A DNA stretch of 64,000 nt from CAVRXT01 sp963725655 (GTDB lineage Bacteria > Acidobacteriota > Terriglobia > Acidiferrales > UBA7541), in NCBI GenBank assembly GCA_963725655.1, contig CAVRYY010000001.1:682001-746000 (forward strand), given 5' to 3'. Shown here one piece after another: positions 50,206 to 58,014 of this stretch. Below the pieces are notes generated by a model. That model had not been told where the DNA came from. It saw only the letters and a list, made by a program, of their open reading frames with translations, and searched no databases. A program made the position numbers and the translations under genes. Numbering within the stretch: position 1 is the stretch's first letter; each line of letters begins with the position of its first letter.

Positions 50206-50949
50206 ATGAATAAATATATGGCAGAAACATTGGGCACGTTTGTTTTGGTGTTTGGAGGTGTAGGGAGCGCGGTGCTGGCTGGGAGCCACATCGGAAATGT
50301 GGGTGTCGCTTTTGCGTTTGGACTGTCGCTGCTGGCGATGGTCTACACGATCGGTCCTATCTCCGGGTGCCACATCAACCCCGCGGTGACGCTGGGCGTG
50401 CTGCTGGCGAAGAAAATTGACGCGATGGAAGCGGTCATCTATATGGTCGCGCAAGTGGTGGGAGCGATTGTGGCCTCGGCGCTGATTCTGTTCATCGCAC
50501 GCGGCGGCGCGGGTGGGTACGACGTAGCGGCGGGAGGCCTGGGCGCGAACGGATACGGAATGCATTCGCCCGGAGGTTATTCGCTCGGTGCGGCTTTTGC
50601 TGGAGAGGTGATTCTCACCATGTTCTTGGTGCTGACGGTGCTCGGATCGACGGACGTCAAGGCTCCAGTGGGTTTTGCGGGCGTGGCGATTGGGCTGGTG
50701 CTGACGCTGATCCATTTGGTCGGCATTCCGCTGACGAATCTTTCCGTAAATCCGGCGCGCAGCATCGGACCAGCAGTTTTCGTTGGAGGATGGGCGCTAC
50801 AGCAGATTTGGCTGTTTATCGTGGCGCCGTTCGTGGGCGCGGCGATTGCCGCCATCGCTTACGGGGTGATTCGCGTCCCCGACGTCCGCATTGGCACTCC
50901 GCAAGCGGAACGAGCGCTAGCCAGCGAGCAAGCCGAGCGGCGTAAGTAA
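50206..50949 (+). CDS. aqpZ: Aquaporin Z
   Basis: 247-aa water channel with six membrane helices and two NPA loops: INPAVT (Asn58) and VNPARS (Asn182). His170 in LIHLVGIPLTN and Arg185 behind the second NPA correspond to the narrow, water-selective ar/R filter of AqpZ, so glycerol transport is unlikely. ATG 50206 has GGGAGGG 6 nt in front. It lies just before the Kdp two-component genes, so this part of the chromosome appears devoted to osmotic balance. A long hairpin follows the gene. Confidence 0.94.
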   Translation: MNKYMAETLGTFVLVFGGVGSAVLAGSHIGNVGVAFAFGLSLLAMVYTIGPISGCHINPAVTLGVLLAKKIDAMEAVIYMVAQVVGAIVASALILFIARGGAGGYDVAAGGLGANGYGMHSPGGYSLGAAFAGEVILTMFLVLTVLGSTDVKAPVGFAGVAIGLVLTLIHLVGIPLTNLSVNPARSIGPAVFVGGWALQQIWLFIVAPFVGAAIAAIAYGVIRVPDVRIGTPQAERALASEQAERRK

Positions 50950-51004
50950 AAGAGCAGGCCGGGCCGGACCCATCGTGTTTAGATTTGAAAGGCAGCGAAT
51001 GGCA

Positions 51005-51047
51005 ACGAACGGCAACCCGCCCTGCATCGGGTGGGGTTGCCGTTCGT
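51005..51047. terminator. Long hairpin after aqpZ
   Basis: ACGAACGGCAACCC (51005-51018) and GGGTTGCCGTTCGT (51034-51047) pair over 14 bp without a mismatch; the 15-nt loop can form three further pairs. It starts 56 bp after the aqpZ stop codon. No T-run follows on either strand, so termination would need Rho or the stem alone. Confidence 0.5.
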
Positions 51048-51154
51048 CCATTTACCAAAGTTGGTTCCTACAAGTCTCCGTAGTGCCGCGAAATACCCGC
51101 TCGAAATGCAGGCTTCTGCCAGCGTGATTGGTCGCGCTGCGATAGAATAGCTCG

Positions 51155-52612
51155 GTGATTCGGCGCCTTCCGATTCGTGCGGTGCGATGTGGCTTAACGC
51201 TGATCATCGTTGTTGGTATAGCCGCGTTTTATAGCCGCGTTCTCCACGTTAATCAAACCACCGCCGCCCTGACGTTTCTCTTGGCGATCCTGGCGGTCGC
51301 TACGGCCTGGGGATTCCTGGTTTCGGCGTTCATGTCGGTGGCCGCGATGCTGGCGTTCAATTTCTGCTTTCTGCCGCCGGTAGGCACCTTCACCATCAAC
51401 GATCCACAAAATTGGGCGGCGCTTTTCGCTTTCCTGGCGGTAGCGCTGATCGCCAGCCGGCTGGCCGGTCGGGTGCGCCGCGAAGCGGATGAGGCGCAAC
51501 GGGGGCGCCGGGAGGTCGAGCGGCTGTACACGTTCAGCCAGCAGCTGATGGTGTCGGGGAATGTGATCACCCTGCTGAACGCGATTCCCAACCTTATCGT
51601 GGACACCTTTGAGGTGGGCGCGGCGGCGCTGTTCTTTGAGGACAAGCAAAAGTTCTATTATTCCGGCGGGGGACCGCACTTCGACGACGAGGAGTTGAAG
51701 CGGGCCACCGTGCGCGAAGAGCCCTTGCGCGACGCCAGCCGCAGCCTCTCGTTTGCGCCGGTGCGCATGGGCACGCGGCCGCTGGGCAGCTTTGGCATCT
51801 CCGGGCATATTCTTTCCCGGCCGACGCTGGAGGCGCTGGGATCAATGATTGCCATTGCCTTCGCCCGTGCGCGCGCCGTGGAAGAACTGGGAAAGACGGA
51901 AGCGACGCGCGTCGGCGAACGGCTGAAGTCCGCGCTGCTCGATTCGGTTACCCACGATTTCCGAACTCCGCTCACCTCGATCAAAGCCTCGGTGACCAGC
52001 TTGTTGTCTACCTCGAACACACCCGAGTCTGAGCAGCGCGAGTTGCTTACGATCATCAATGAAGAGTGCGACCGCCTGAATCAACTGATCGGCGACGCCA
52101 CCGAGATGGCGCGTCTCGACGCCGGGGAATTTGAGCTAAACGTTCAGCCGCATTCGATGGCGGAAATTGTTTCGGCGGCGCTGGCGCGATGCAAGACCGT
52201 ATTGGGCAACCGCGTTGTCATCGTGAACGTACCGCCAACGCTGCCGCGGGTGCGCAGCGATTTCGACCGAATCGTGGACGTGCTGACGCGCTTGATTGAA
52301 AACGCGGACGCCTACTCTCCCAAGGATCGGCCGATTACGATCACCGCTGAAACCAGCGGGGAATCGGTGCTCACCAGCGTCGCGGACAATGGGCCGGGGA
52401 TCGAAGACGTGGAGCTCGGTCTGATTTTCGACAAGTTTTATCGCGGCAAGGATCAGCGCTACCTGGTGCAGGGAACGGGAATGGGGTTGCCGATCGCGAA
52501 AGCGATCGTGGAAGCGCATGGCGGCACACTCAGTGTGACGAGCCAAAGGGGCCACGGCTCGGTATTTTCTTTCACCCTGCCTGCGGATGTGCCGAGAGGT
52601 GCGACGCGATGA
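51155..52612 (+). CDS. kdpD: KdpD-like sensor histidine kinase lacking the N-terminal sensor domain
   Basis: 485 aa (GTG start) against about 894 aa for full KdpD. It begins directly with the DUF4118 membrane block (four helices, about residues 10-105), then a GAF-like domain (about 135-245), HisKA with phospho-acceptor His267 (SVTHDFRTPLTS) and HATPase_c (NADAYSPKDRPI, DNGPGIE, GTGMGLPIAKAI). The KdpD and universal-stress-protein domains that sense K+ and ionic strength in E. coli are absent, so sensing must use the membrane or GAF part, or another protein. Overlaps kdpE by 4 bp (ATGA). Confidence 0.9.
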   Translation: MIRRLPIRAVRCGLTLIIVVGIAAFYSRVLHVNQTTAALTFLLAILAVATAWGFLVSAFMSVAAMLAFNFCFLPPVGTFTINDPQNWAALFAFLAVALIASRLAGRVRREADEAQRGRREVERLYTFSQQLMVSGNVITLLNAIPNLIVDTFEVGAAALFFEDKQKFYYSGGGPHFDDEELKRATVREEPLRDASRSLSFAPVRMGTRPLGSFGISGHILSRPTLEALGSMIAIAFARARAVEELGKTEATRVGERLKSALLDSVTHDFRTPLTSIKASVTSLLSTSNTPESEQRELLTIINEECDRLNQLIGDATEMARLDAGEFELNVQPHSMAEIVSAALARCKTVLGNRVVIVNVPPTLPRVRSDFDRIVDVLTRLIENADAYSPKDRPITITAETSGESVLTSVADNGPGIEDVELGLIFDKFYRGKDQRYLVQGTGMGLPIAKAIVEAHGGTLSVTSQRGHGSVFSFTLPADVPRGATR

Positions 52613-53328
52613 AGGCGACAACCATTCTGGTGGTCGATGACGAACCGCAGATTCGCCGGGTGCTCCGCGCCACGCTTTCCGCGCAGGGCTATTCGGTGGT
52701 GGAGGCGCACGACGGCCAGGAGGCTTTGGAGCAACTTCGCATCCAGCGTCCCGATCTGGTTTTGCTGGATATGAACATGCCGGTCGCCGACGGCCTGGAG
52801 GCGTGCCGCGAAATTCGCCGCGGCTCCGAAATTCCGATCATCATGCTGACCGTGCGCAGCGCGGAAAAAGACAAAGTGCACGCACTGGATGCCGGGGCCG
52901 ACGACTACGTGGTGAAGCCGTTTGGAATTCAAGAGCTGCTGGCTCGCGTCCGCGCAGTGCTGCGCCGCGGCTCCAGCGGGGAAAAACAGGGAGTGCTGAG
53001 CTCCAAGGAATTCACCTTCGATTTTGAGAAGCGCACCATCGTGGTCCGCGGAAAGCCGGTGCACCTCACGCCCAAGGAATTCGAAGTCCTCAAGGAGTTG
53101 GTTGCCAGCGAAGGCTGTCCCATTTCCCACCGCAAATTGTTGCAAACCGTTTGGGGACCCGACTACGGCGAGGAAACCGAATCGTTGCGCGTAGTGATCA
53201 ATCAGCTGCGCAAGAAAATCGAATTGAACCCTGCCAAGCCGAAATATATCCAGACCGAACCGTGGGTGGGTTACCGCTTCCACGTACCGGCCGATGCCCA
53301 CGCAAAAGACGCCAGCGAACACTCTTAG
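52609..53328 (+). CDS. kdpE: Response regulator KdpE
   Basis: 239 aa. Receiver domain (about residues 4-118) with phosphorylation site Asp54 (LLDMNMPVADG), acidic pocket DDE (10-12) and Lys105 area (VKPFGIQEL); OmpR/PhoB winged-helix domain (about 130-228, 'LTPKEFEVLKELVASEGCPISH'). It is translationally coupled to the kinase and should activate the kdp structural operon, whose genes converge on it. The stop codon (53326-53328) is immediately adjacent to the kdpC stop on the other strand, with no space between. Confidence 0.95.
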   Translation: MKATTILVVDDEPQIRRVLRATLSAQGYSVVEAHDGQEALEQLRIQRPDLVLLDMNMPVADGLEACREIRRGSEIPIIMLTVRSAEKDKVHALDAGADDYVVKPFGIQELLARVRAVLRRGSSGEKQGVLSSKEFTFDFEKRTIVVRGKPVHLTPKEFEVLKELVASEGCPISHRKLLQTVWGPDYGEETESLRVVINQLRKKIELNPAKPKYIQTEPWVGYRFHVPADAHAKDASEHS

Positions 53329-53904
53329 CTAATGCGGAACGGGATGTCCCGCGTCCAGTTCCAGATTCAGCTCCAGCACATTCACTCGCGATTCTCCCAG
53401 GAAACCAAGCTGCCGGCCCTCAGTGTGCCGCGCCACGATGGTGCGCAGGTCCGTTTCACTCACGTGGCGCTCGCGAGCCACTCGCGGAATCTGGAATTCC
53501 GCAGCGGCCGGAGAAATATGAGGATCGAGGCCCGAACCGGAAGACGTAACCAGGTCCACCGGAACGACGGCAGCAGGATTTTCGGCATGCAGGCGCTGGA
53601 TGTCGCCGTTCACGCGGTCGACCAAATATTTATTGGTGGGGCCAAGATTGGAGCCGCCGCTGCTACGCCCATCGTAGCCCGCGCCTGCTGACGAAAGCCG
53701 TGAGTGGAAGTATTCCGGGCCGGTGAACGCCTGCCCGATCAGGCGCGAACCGATGGGCTGGCCATTTTGTTCGATGATCCCGCCGTTGGCGCGATCGCGA
53801 AAGAACGCTTGTGAAAGCGCTGTGACCGCGAGCGGATAGATCACCCCAAAGATCACCGTAGTGATCAGCGTGAACCAGACCGAAATAATCAGATTCTTTT
53901 TCAT
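53329..53904 (-). CDS. kdpC: Potassium-transporting ATPase subunit C
   Basis: 191-aa accessory subunit of the KdpFABC high-affinity K+ pump with one N-terminal helix (about 9-30) and a periplasmic domain containing the conserved 'GSRLIGQAFTGPEYFHSRLSSAGAGYDGRSSGGSNLGPTN' block (residues about 50-90), which is typical of KdpC, and 'VPVDLVTSSGSGLDPHISP'. KdpC raises the K+ affinity of the pump. It follows kdpB after 8 bp. Confidence 0.95.
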   Translation of the reverse strand: MKKNLIISVWFTLITTVIFGVIYPLAVTALSQAFFRDRANGGIIEQNGQPIGSRLIGQAFTGPEYFHSRLSSAGAGYDGRSSGGSNLGPTNKYLVDRVNGDIQRLHAENPAAVVPVDLVTSSGSGLDPHISPAAAEFQIPRVARERHVSETDLRTIVARHTEGRQLGFLGESRVNVLELNLELDAGHPVPH

Positions 53905-53912
53905 CGGATTCC

Positions 53913-55961
53913 CTAAGCCATACCCAAATGAGTGAGCAGCATGTCGATCAGTTTGATCCCCACAAACGGAGCAATCACGCCGCCGAGTCCATAGATCAAG
54001 AGATTGCGGCGCAAAAGGGTCACCGCGCCTACCGGACGGTACTTCACGCCGCGCAGCGCCAGCGGAATCAGCGCGATGATGATCAGCGCGTTGAAGACCA
54101 CGGCGGAGAGAATCGCGGACTCCGGAGTTTGCAGCCTCATCAGGTTCAGAACGCCCAGCTGCGGAAATGCTCCCGCGAACATCGCGGGAATAATCGCGAA
54201 ATATTTCGCCACGTCGTTGGCCACCGAAAAGGTGGTGAGCGACCCGCGGGTGATCAGCAACTGTTTTCCGATCTCTACGATTTCGATCAGCTTGGTCGGA
54301 TTGGAATCGAGGTCCACCATGTTGCCCGCTTCCTTGGCGGCCTGCGTTCCGGTATTCATGGCCACGCCAACGTCGGCTTGCGCCAGAGCCGGTGCGTCGT
54401 TGGTGCCGTCACCGGTCATAGCGACGAGTTTGCCTTTGGCTTGCTCGTCCTTGATCAGTTTCATCTTGTCTTCGGGCTTTGCTTCCGCCAGGAACGCGTC
54501 CACTCCCGCCTGCCGGGCGATCGCGGCCGCCGTCAACGGATTGTCTCCGGTGATCATCACCGTGCGTATACCCATGGCCCGCAGCTGTTCGAATCTTTCG
54601 CGCATGCCGCCCTTAACGATGTCTTCCAGCTGAATCGCGCCAAGCACGATGCGATTTCTGGCCACCAGCAGAGGCGTGCCGCCGGAGCTGGCGATGCGTT
54701 CCGCCACCTCGGTGATTTCTTGCGGGACGCGATTGCCTCGCTCCGCGACGTACTTGGCGATGGCGTCTCCCGCGCCCTTGCGAACTTCGTGGCCGTCCAG
54801 GTCCACGCCGGACATCCGCGTCTGCGCGGAGAAAGGAATGAAGATCGGATTGTGCGGCGCCAGTTCCCGGCCGCGCAGGCCGTATTTCTGCTTGGCCAGC
54901 ACGACGATGGAGCGCCCTTCGGGTGTTTCGTCGGCGATGGACGCGAGTTGCGCGGCATCCGCCATGTCGGTTTCGGTGACGCCGGGCGCGGCAAAAAAAC
55001 GGGTGGCCTGGCGATTGCCAAGGGTGATCGTCCCAGTCTTGTCGAGCAGCAAGACGTCCACGTCGCCGGAAGCTTCCACCGCGCGTCCGGACATCGCGAT
55101 CACGTTGTGCTGGATCATGCGATCCATGCCCGCAATTCCGATCGCCGAGAGCAGTCCCCCAATGGTGGTGGGAATCAGGCATACCAGCAGGGCCACCAGA
55201 ACGAAGATGTTTTGCGGTGCGCCGGAATAGAGAGCAAAAGGCTGCAGGGTGATGACCGCGAGCAGAAAAATAATCGTCAGGCCGGCCAGCAGAATATTCA
55301 GCGCGATTTCATTGGGCGTTTTTTGCCGCGACGCGCCTTCCACCAGCCGGATCATGCGGTCCAGAAAAGTTTCGCCCGGATTTGAGGTGATGCAGACTTT
55401 GATCTCGTCGGAGAGCACCCGTGTGCCGCCGGTGACCGCCGACCGGTCGCCGCCCGCTTCGCGGATCACCGGCGCGGATTCGCCGGTAATCGCGGACTCG
55501 TCCACCGACGCCACGCCTTCCACCACCTCGCCATCCCCGGGCACAAATTCGCCCGCGGCGACGAGCACCAGGTCTCCCGCGCGCAATAAGGTGCTCGAGC
55601 ATTTTTCGGTTGAGCCGTCGGCGCATAGGCGCTGGGCGAACGTATCGGTCCTGGCTTTGCGCAGCGCCTCGGCTTGGGCCTTGCCGCGTCCCTCCGCGAT
55701 GGCCTCCGCAAAATTGGCGAACAGCACCGTAAACCACAGCCACAAGCAGATCTGCAAACCGAAACCGAAGTGCCCGGCATGATGAACGCGGTCGCTCACG
55801 CACTGAAAGGTGGTGAGTACGGCGCCGACTTCCACCACGAACATGACCGGATTCTTGACCATCGTGCGTGGATCGAGTTTGCGGCACGCATCCACCACCG
55901 CAACCCGCAAGATTGCGGTATCCATTAAAGACTTGGCTCGAGGAGATGTAGTTTCGGTCAT
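53913..55961 (-). CDS. kdpB: Potassium-transporting P-type ATPase, subunit B
   Basis: Energises K+ uptake through KdpA. 682 aa, the same length as E. coli KdpB, starting with MTETTSPRAKSLMDTAIL (the longer frame from 56093 belongs to kdpA shadow sequence). The phosphorylated Asp307 is in LLLDKTGTIT; TGES (159-162) with the inhibitory Ser162 is intact; 'MTGDGTNDAPALAQADVGVAMN' forms the hinge. Helix sequences 'LLVCLIPTTIGGLLSAIG' match the KdpB membrane core. It lies 7 bp after kdpA. Confidence 0.96.
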   Translation of the reverse strand: MTETTSPRAKSLMDTAILRVAVVDACRKLDPRTMVKNPVMFVVEVGAVLTTFQCVSDRVHHAGHFGFGLQICLWLWFTVLFANFAEAIAEGRGKAQAEALRKARTDTFAQRLCADGSTEKCSSTLLRAGDLVLVAAGEFVPGDGEVVEGVASVDESAITGESAPVIREAGGDRSAVTGGTRVLSDEIKVCITSNPGETFLDRMIRLVEGASRQKTPNEIALNILLAGLTIIFLLAVITLQPFALYSGAPQNIFVLVALLVCLIPTTIGGLLSAIGIAGMDRMIQHNVIAMSGRAVEASGDVDVLLLDKTGTITLGNRQATRFFAAPGVTETDMADAAQLASIADETPEGRSIVVLAKQKYGLRGRELAPHNPIFIPFSAQTRMSGVDLDGHEVRKGAGDAIAKYVAERGNRVPQEITEVAERIASSGGTPLLVARNRIVLGAIQLEDIVKGGMRERFEQLRAMGIRTVMITGDNPLTAAAIARQAGVDAFLAEAKPEDKMKLIKDEQAKGKLVAMTGDGTNDAPALAQADVGVAMNTGTQAAKEAGNMVDLDSNPTKLIEIVEIGKQLLITRGSLTTFSVANDVAKYFAIIPAMFAGAFPQLGVLNLMRLQTPESAILSAVVFNALIIIALIPLALRGVKYRPVGAVTLLRRNLLIYGLGGVIAPFVGIKLIDMLLTHLGMA

Positions 55962-55968
55962 AAGTGGC

Positions 55969-57774
55969 CTAGAACACCTTTCCGGCGGCCATGAGCAAGT
56001 GCTCGAGAATCGGCCCCAGACTGAGAGCTGGGAAAAAAGTGAGCGCGCCAACCACCACAATCGTCGATACCAGCAGGCCGGTGAACAATCCACCGGTCAC
56101 CGGGAAAGTCCCCAGCGACGCGGGGGTAATTTTCTTTTTGGCTAGATTGCCGGCGATCGCCAGAATCGGGATCACCATGAAGAATCGGCCCAGCAGCATG
56201 GCGCAAGCGAGGGTCGTGTTGTACCACATGGTGTTGGAGCTCAGCCCGGCAAACGCCGAGCCGTTGTTGCCCGTGGCGGAAGTGTAAGCGTACAGAACTT
56301 GCGATAGACCGTGCGGCCCGCCATTGCTGATCCCCGCGAGTCCCGATGCCTTCACCACCGAAATCGCCGAAAATGCCAGAATGCTGAACGATGCGACCAG
56401 GATCGCGAGCATCGCCATTTTTACGTCGTAGGCTTCAATTTTCTTGCCGAGATACTCAGGCGTGCGCCCCACCATCAGCCCGGCGATGAACACCGCCAGA
56501 ATCACGAACACGATCATCCCGTAAAGCCCCGAGCCCACTCCTCCGAAGACCACCTCGCCGAGCATAATATTCACCATCGGCACCAGCCCGCCCAGTGGCG
56601 TGAACGAATCATGCACGCCGTTCACCGCGCCGCAACTTGCGTCGGTGGTCACCGTGGCGAACAGCGCGCTATTGGCGATCCCGAACCGCACTTCCTTGCC
56701 TTCCATGTTGCCGCCAGCCTGCAAAGCGCCAGTCTGCGACGCGCCGGCCGGCTGGATCACCTGGCCCGACTCGCTTCCGCCCGTGAACAGGGGATTTCCG
56801 CGCGCCTCCGCCCAATACGCGACGGTGACGCCCAGCAAAAAGAGCAACGCCATGGCCGCCCACACCGCCCAGCCGTGACGCTGCGACCCGGTCATCGTTC
56901 CCAACGTGTAGGTGAGTCCCGATGGAATCGCAAATATCAGCAGCATCTGCAGGAAATTGGTGAACGGAGTGGGGTTCTCAAAAGGATGCGCGCTGTTGGC
57001 GTTGAAAAAGCCGCCTCCGTTCGTGCCGTACATCTTGATGGCTTCCTGCGAGGCCACCGGGCCTTGCGCGATCACTTGCTCGTGATTCATCTGGCTGGTT
57101 GTTTTTCCATCCGGTCCGGTGGTCTGCACCGTCTGCGGCTCCAGCACATGCACCGTGGTGTACGGTTTGAAATTCTGCACCACTCCCTGCGATACAAACA
57201 CCAGCGACACCACCAGGCAAACCGGCAGCAGAACCCACAACAAACAACGGGTGGTATCCACCCAGAAATTGCCCAGGGTATTGGTTTCCTTGCGGGCAAT
57301 TCCGCGGATCACCGCGATCGCCAGCACGATGCCCACCGCAGCGGATGCGAAATTGTGGTACGCCAGCCCGGCCATCTGGGTGAGATAGCTCATGGTGGTT
57401 TCCGGCGTATACGCTTGCCAGTTGGTATTGGTGGTGAAAGAGACGGCGGTGTTGAAGGCCAGGTCCGGCGCCACGTTGGGCAGCTTTTCCGGATTCAGCG
57501 GCAGCCAATGCTGGGTGCGCTCGATCAGATAGAGCAGCACCATGGAAACTCCGCTGAAGAGCAGCATGGCCCCGGCGTATTCGGTCCACTGCATTTCGTG
57601 GCTCTCATCCACGCCGGCCGTTCGATAGATGAGTTTTTCCACTGGGCGAAAAACGGGCTCGAGAAAAGTCCTCTCGCGGTTGAATACCCGGGCCATAAAG
57701 ACGCCGAGCGGCTTGGTGACCGCGATCACCATCAGAAAGAAGAAACCGATTTGCAGCCATCCATTGGAGGTCAT
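55969..57774 (-). CDS. kdpA: Potassium-transporting ATPase subunit A
   Basis: K+-selective channel-like subunit, 601 aa from ATG 57774 (MTSNGWLQIGFFFLM). Four selectivity loops can be found: 'FTTNTNWQAYTPE', 'GTNGGGFFNANSAHPFENP', 'DASCGAVNGVHDSFTPLGG' and 'SATGNNGSAFAGLS'. About ten helices in the usual arrangement. The longer frame from a TTG at 57780 adds only two residues. It starts 2 bp after the kdpF stop codon, with GGAGAA inside kdpF as the ribosome-binding site. Confidence 0.96.
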   Translation of the reverse strand: MTSNGWLQIGFFFLMVIAVTKPLGVFMARVFNRERTFLEPVFRPVEKLIYRTAGVDESHEMQWTEYAGAMLLFSGVSMVLLYLIERTQHWLPLNPEKLPNVAPDLAFNTAVSFTTNTNWQAYTPETTMSYLTQMAGLAYHNFASAAVGIVLAIAVIRGIARKETNTLGNFWVDTTRCLLWVLLPVCLVVSLVFVSQGVVQNFKPYTTVHVLEPQTVQTTGPDGKTTSQMNHEQVIAQGPVASQEAIKMYGTNGGGFFNANSAHPFENPTPFTNFLQMLLIFAIPSGLTYTLGTMTGSQRHGWAVWAAMALLFLLGVTVAYWAEARGNPLFTGGSESGQVIQPAGASQTGALQAGGNMEGKEVRFGIANSALFATVTTDASCGAVNGVHDSFTPLGGLVPMVNIMLGEVVFGGVGSGLYGMIVFVILAVFIAGLMVGRTPEYLGKKIEAYDVKMAMLAILVASFSILAFSAISVVKASGLAGISNGGPHGLSQVLYAYTSATGNNGSAFAGLSSNTMWYNTTLACAMLLGRFFMVIPILAIAGNLAKKKITPASLGTFPVTGGLFTGLLVSTIVVVGALTFFPALSLGPILEHLLMAAGKVF

Positions 57775-57776
57775 GT

Positions 57777-57866
57777 TCAAAACTTCTCCGGTTTCAAGAG
57801 CGCGTAAAACAAATAACCGAAAATCAATGCACAGATGAACAGCAGAACCGAATTGCTCAGATTCAT
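57777..57866 (-). CDS. kdpF: KdpF, small stabilising subunit
   Basis: 29-codon gene: MNLSNSVLLFICALIFGY then LFYALLKPEKF, a single helix with the family's C-terminal 'YLxYALLxPExF'. E. coli KdpF is also 29 aa. It stabilises the KdpABC complex in the membrane. Start ATG 57866 is preceded by GGAGCGAG. The stop is 2 bp before kdpA. Confidence 0.93.
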   Translation of the reverse strand: MNLSNSVLLFICALIFGYLFYALLKPEKF

Positions 57867-57876
57867 GAACTCGCTC

Positions 57877-57963
57877 CTATTTCAGCAGTTCGCAGCCGCG
57901 TACGTAGACGACAGCCACCACAACGAACACCACGCTTGCAGCTATGAAAACGATGTCCAGCAC
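57877..57963 (-). CDS. 28-aa single-helix membrane peptide upstream of kdpF
   Basis: Small open frame with GTG start: MLDIVFIAASVVFVVVAV then VYVRGCELLK. A very good ribosome-binding site (AGGAGAAG, 6 nt upstream) argues that it is translated. The peptide is one hydrophobic helix followed by a short basic and cysteine-containing end. It differs from KdpF (no 'YALLxPE' end) but sits directly before it, 10 bp away, in the kdp operon. I think it may be a second small Kdp-associated subunit, comparable to peptides sometimes seen before kdpF in other phyla; this is inference. Confidence 0.65.
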   Translation of the reverse strand: MLDIVFIAASVVFVVVAVVYVRGCELLK

Positions 57964-58014
57964 GATTCTTCTCCTATAAAAATCTCACTCTGTGTAGATC
58001 ACACGATATGCGCT

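Noticed and set aside
57964..58014. TGTG-TAGAT-CACA near the small kdp peptide as a CRP/FNR site
   Set aside because: Only four-base arms with short spacing; falls well short of either consensus.
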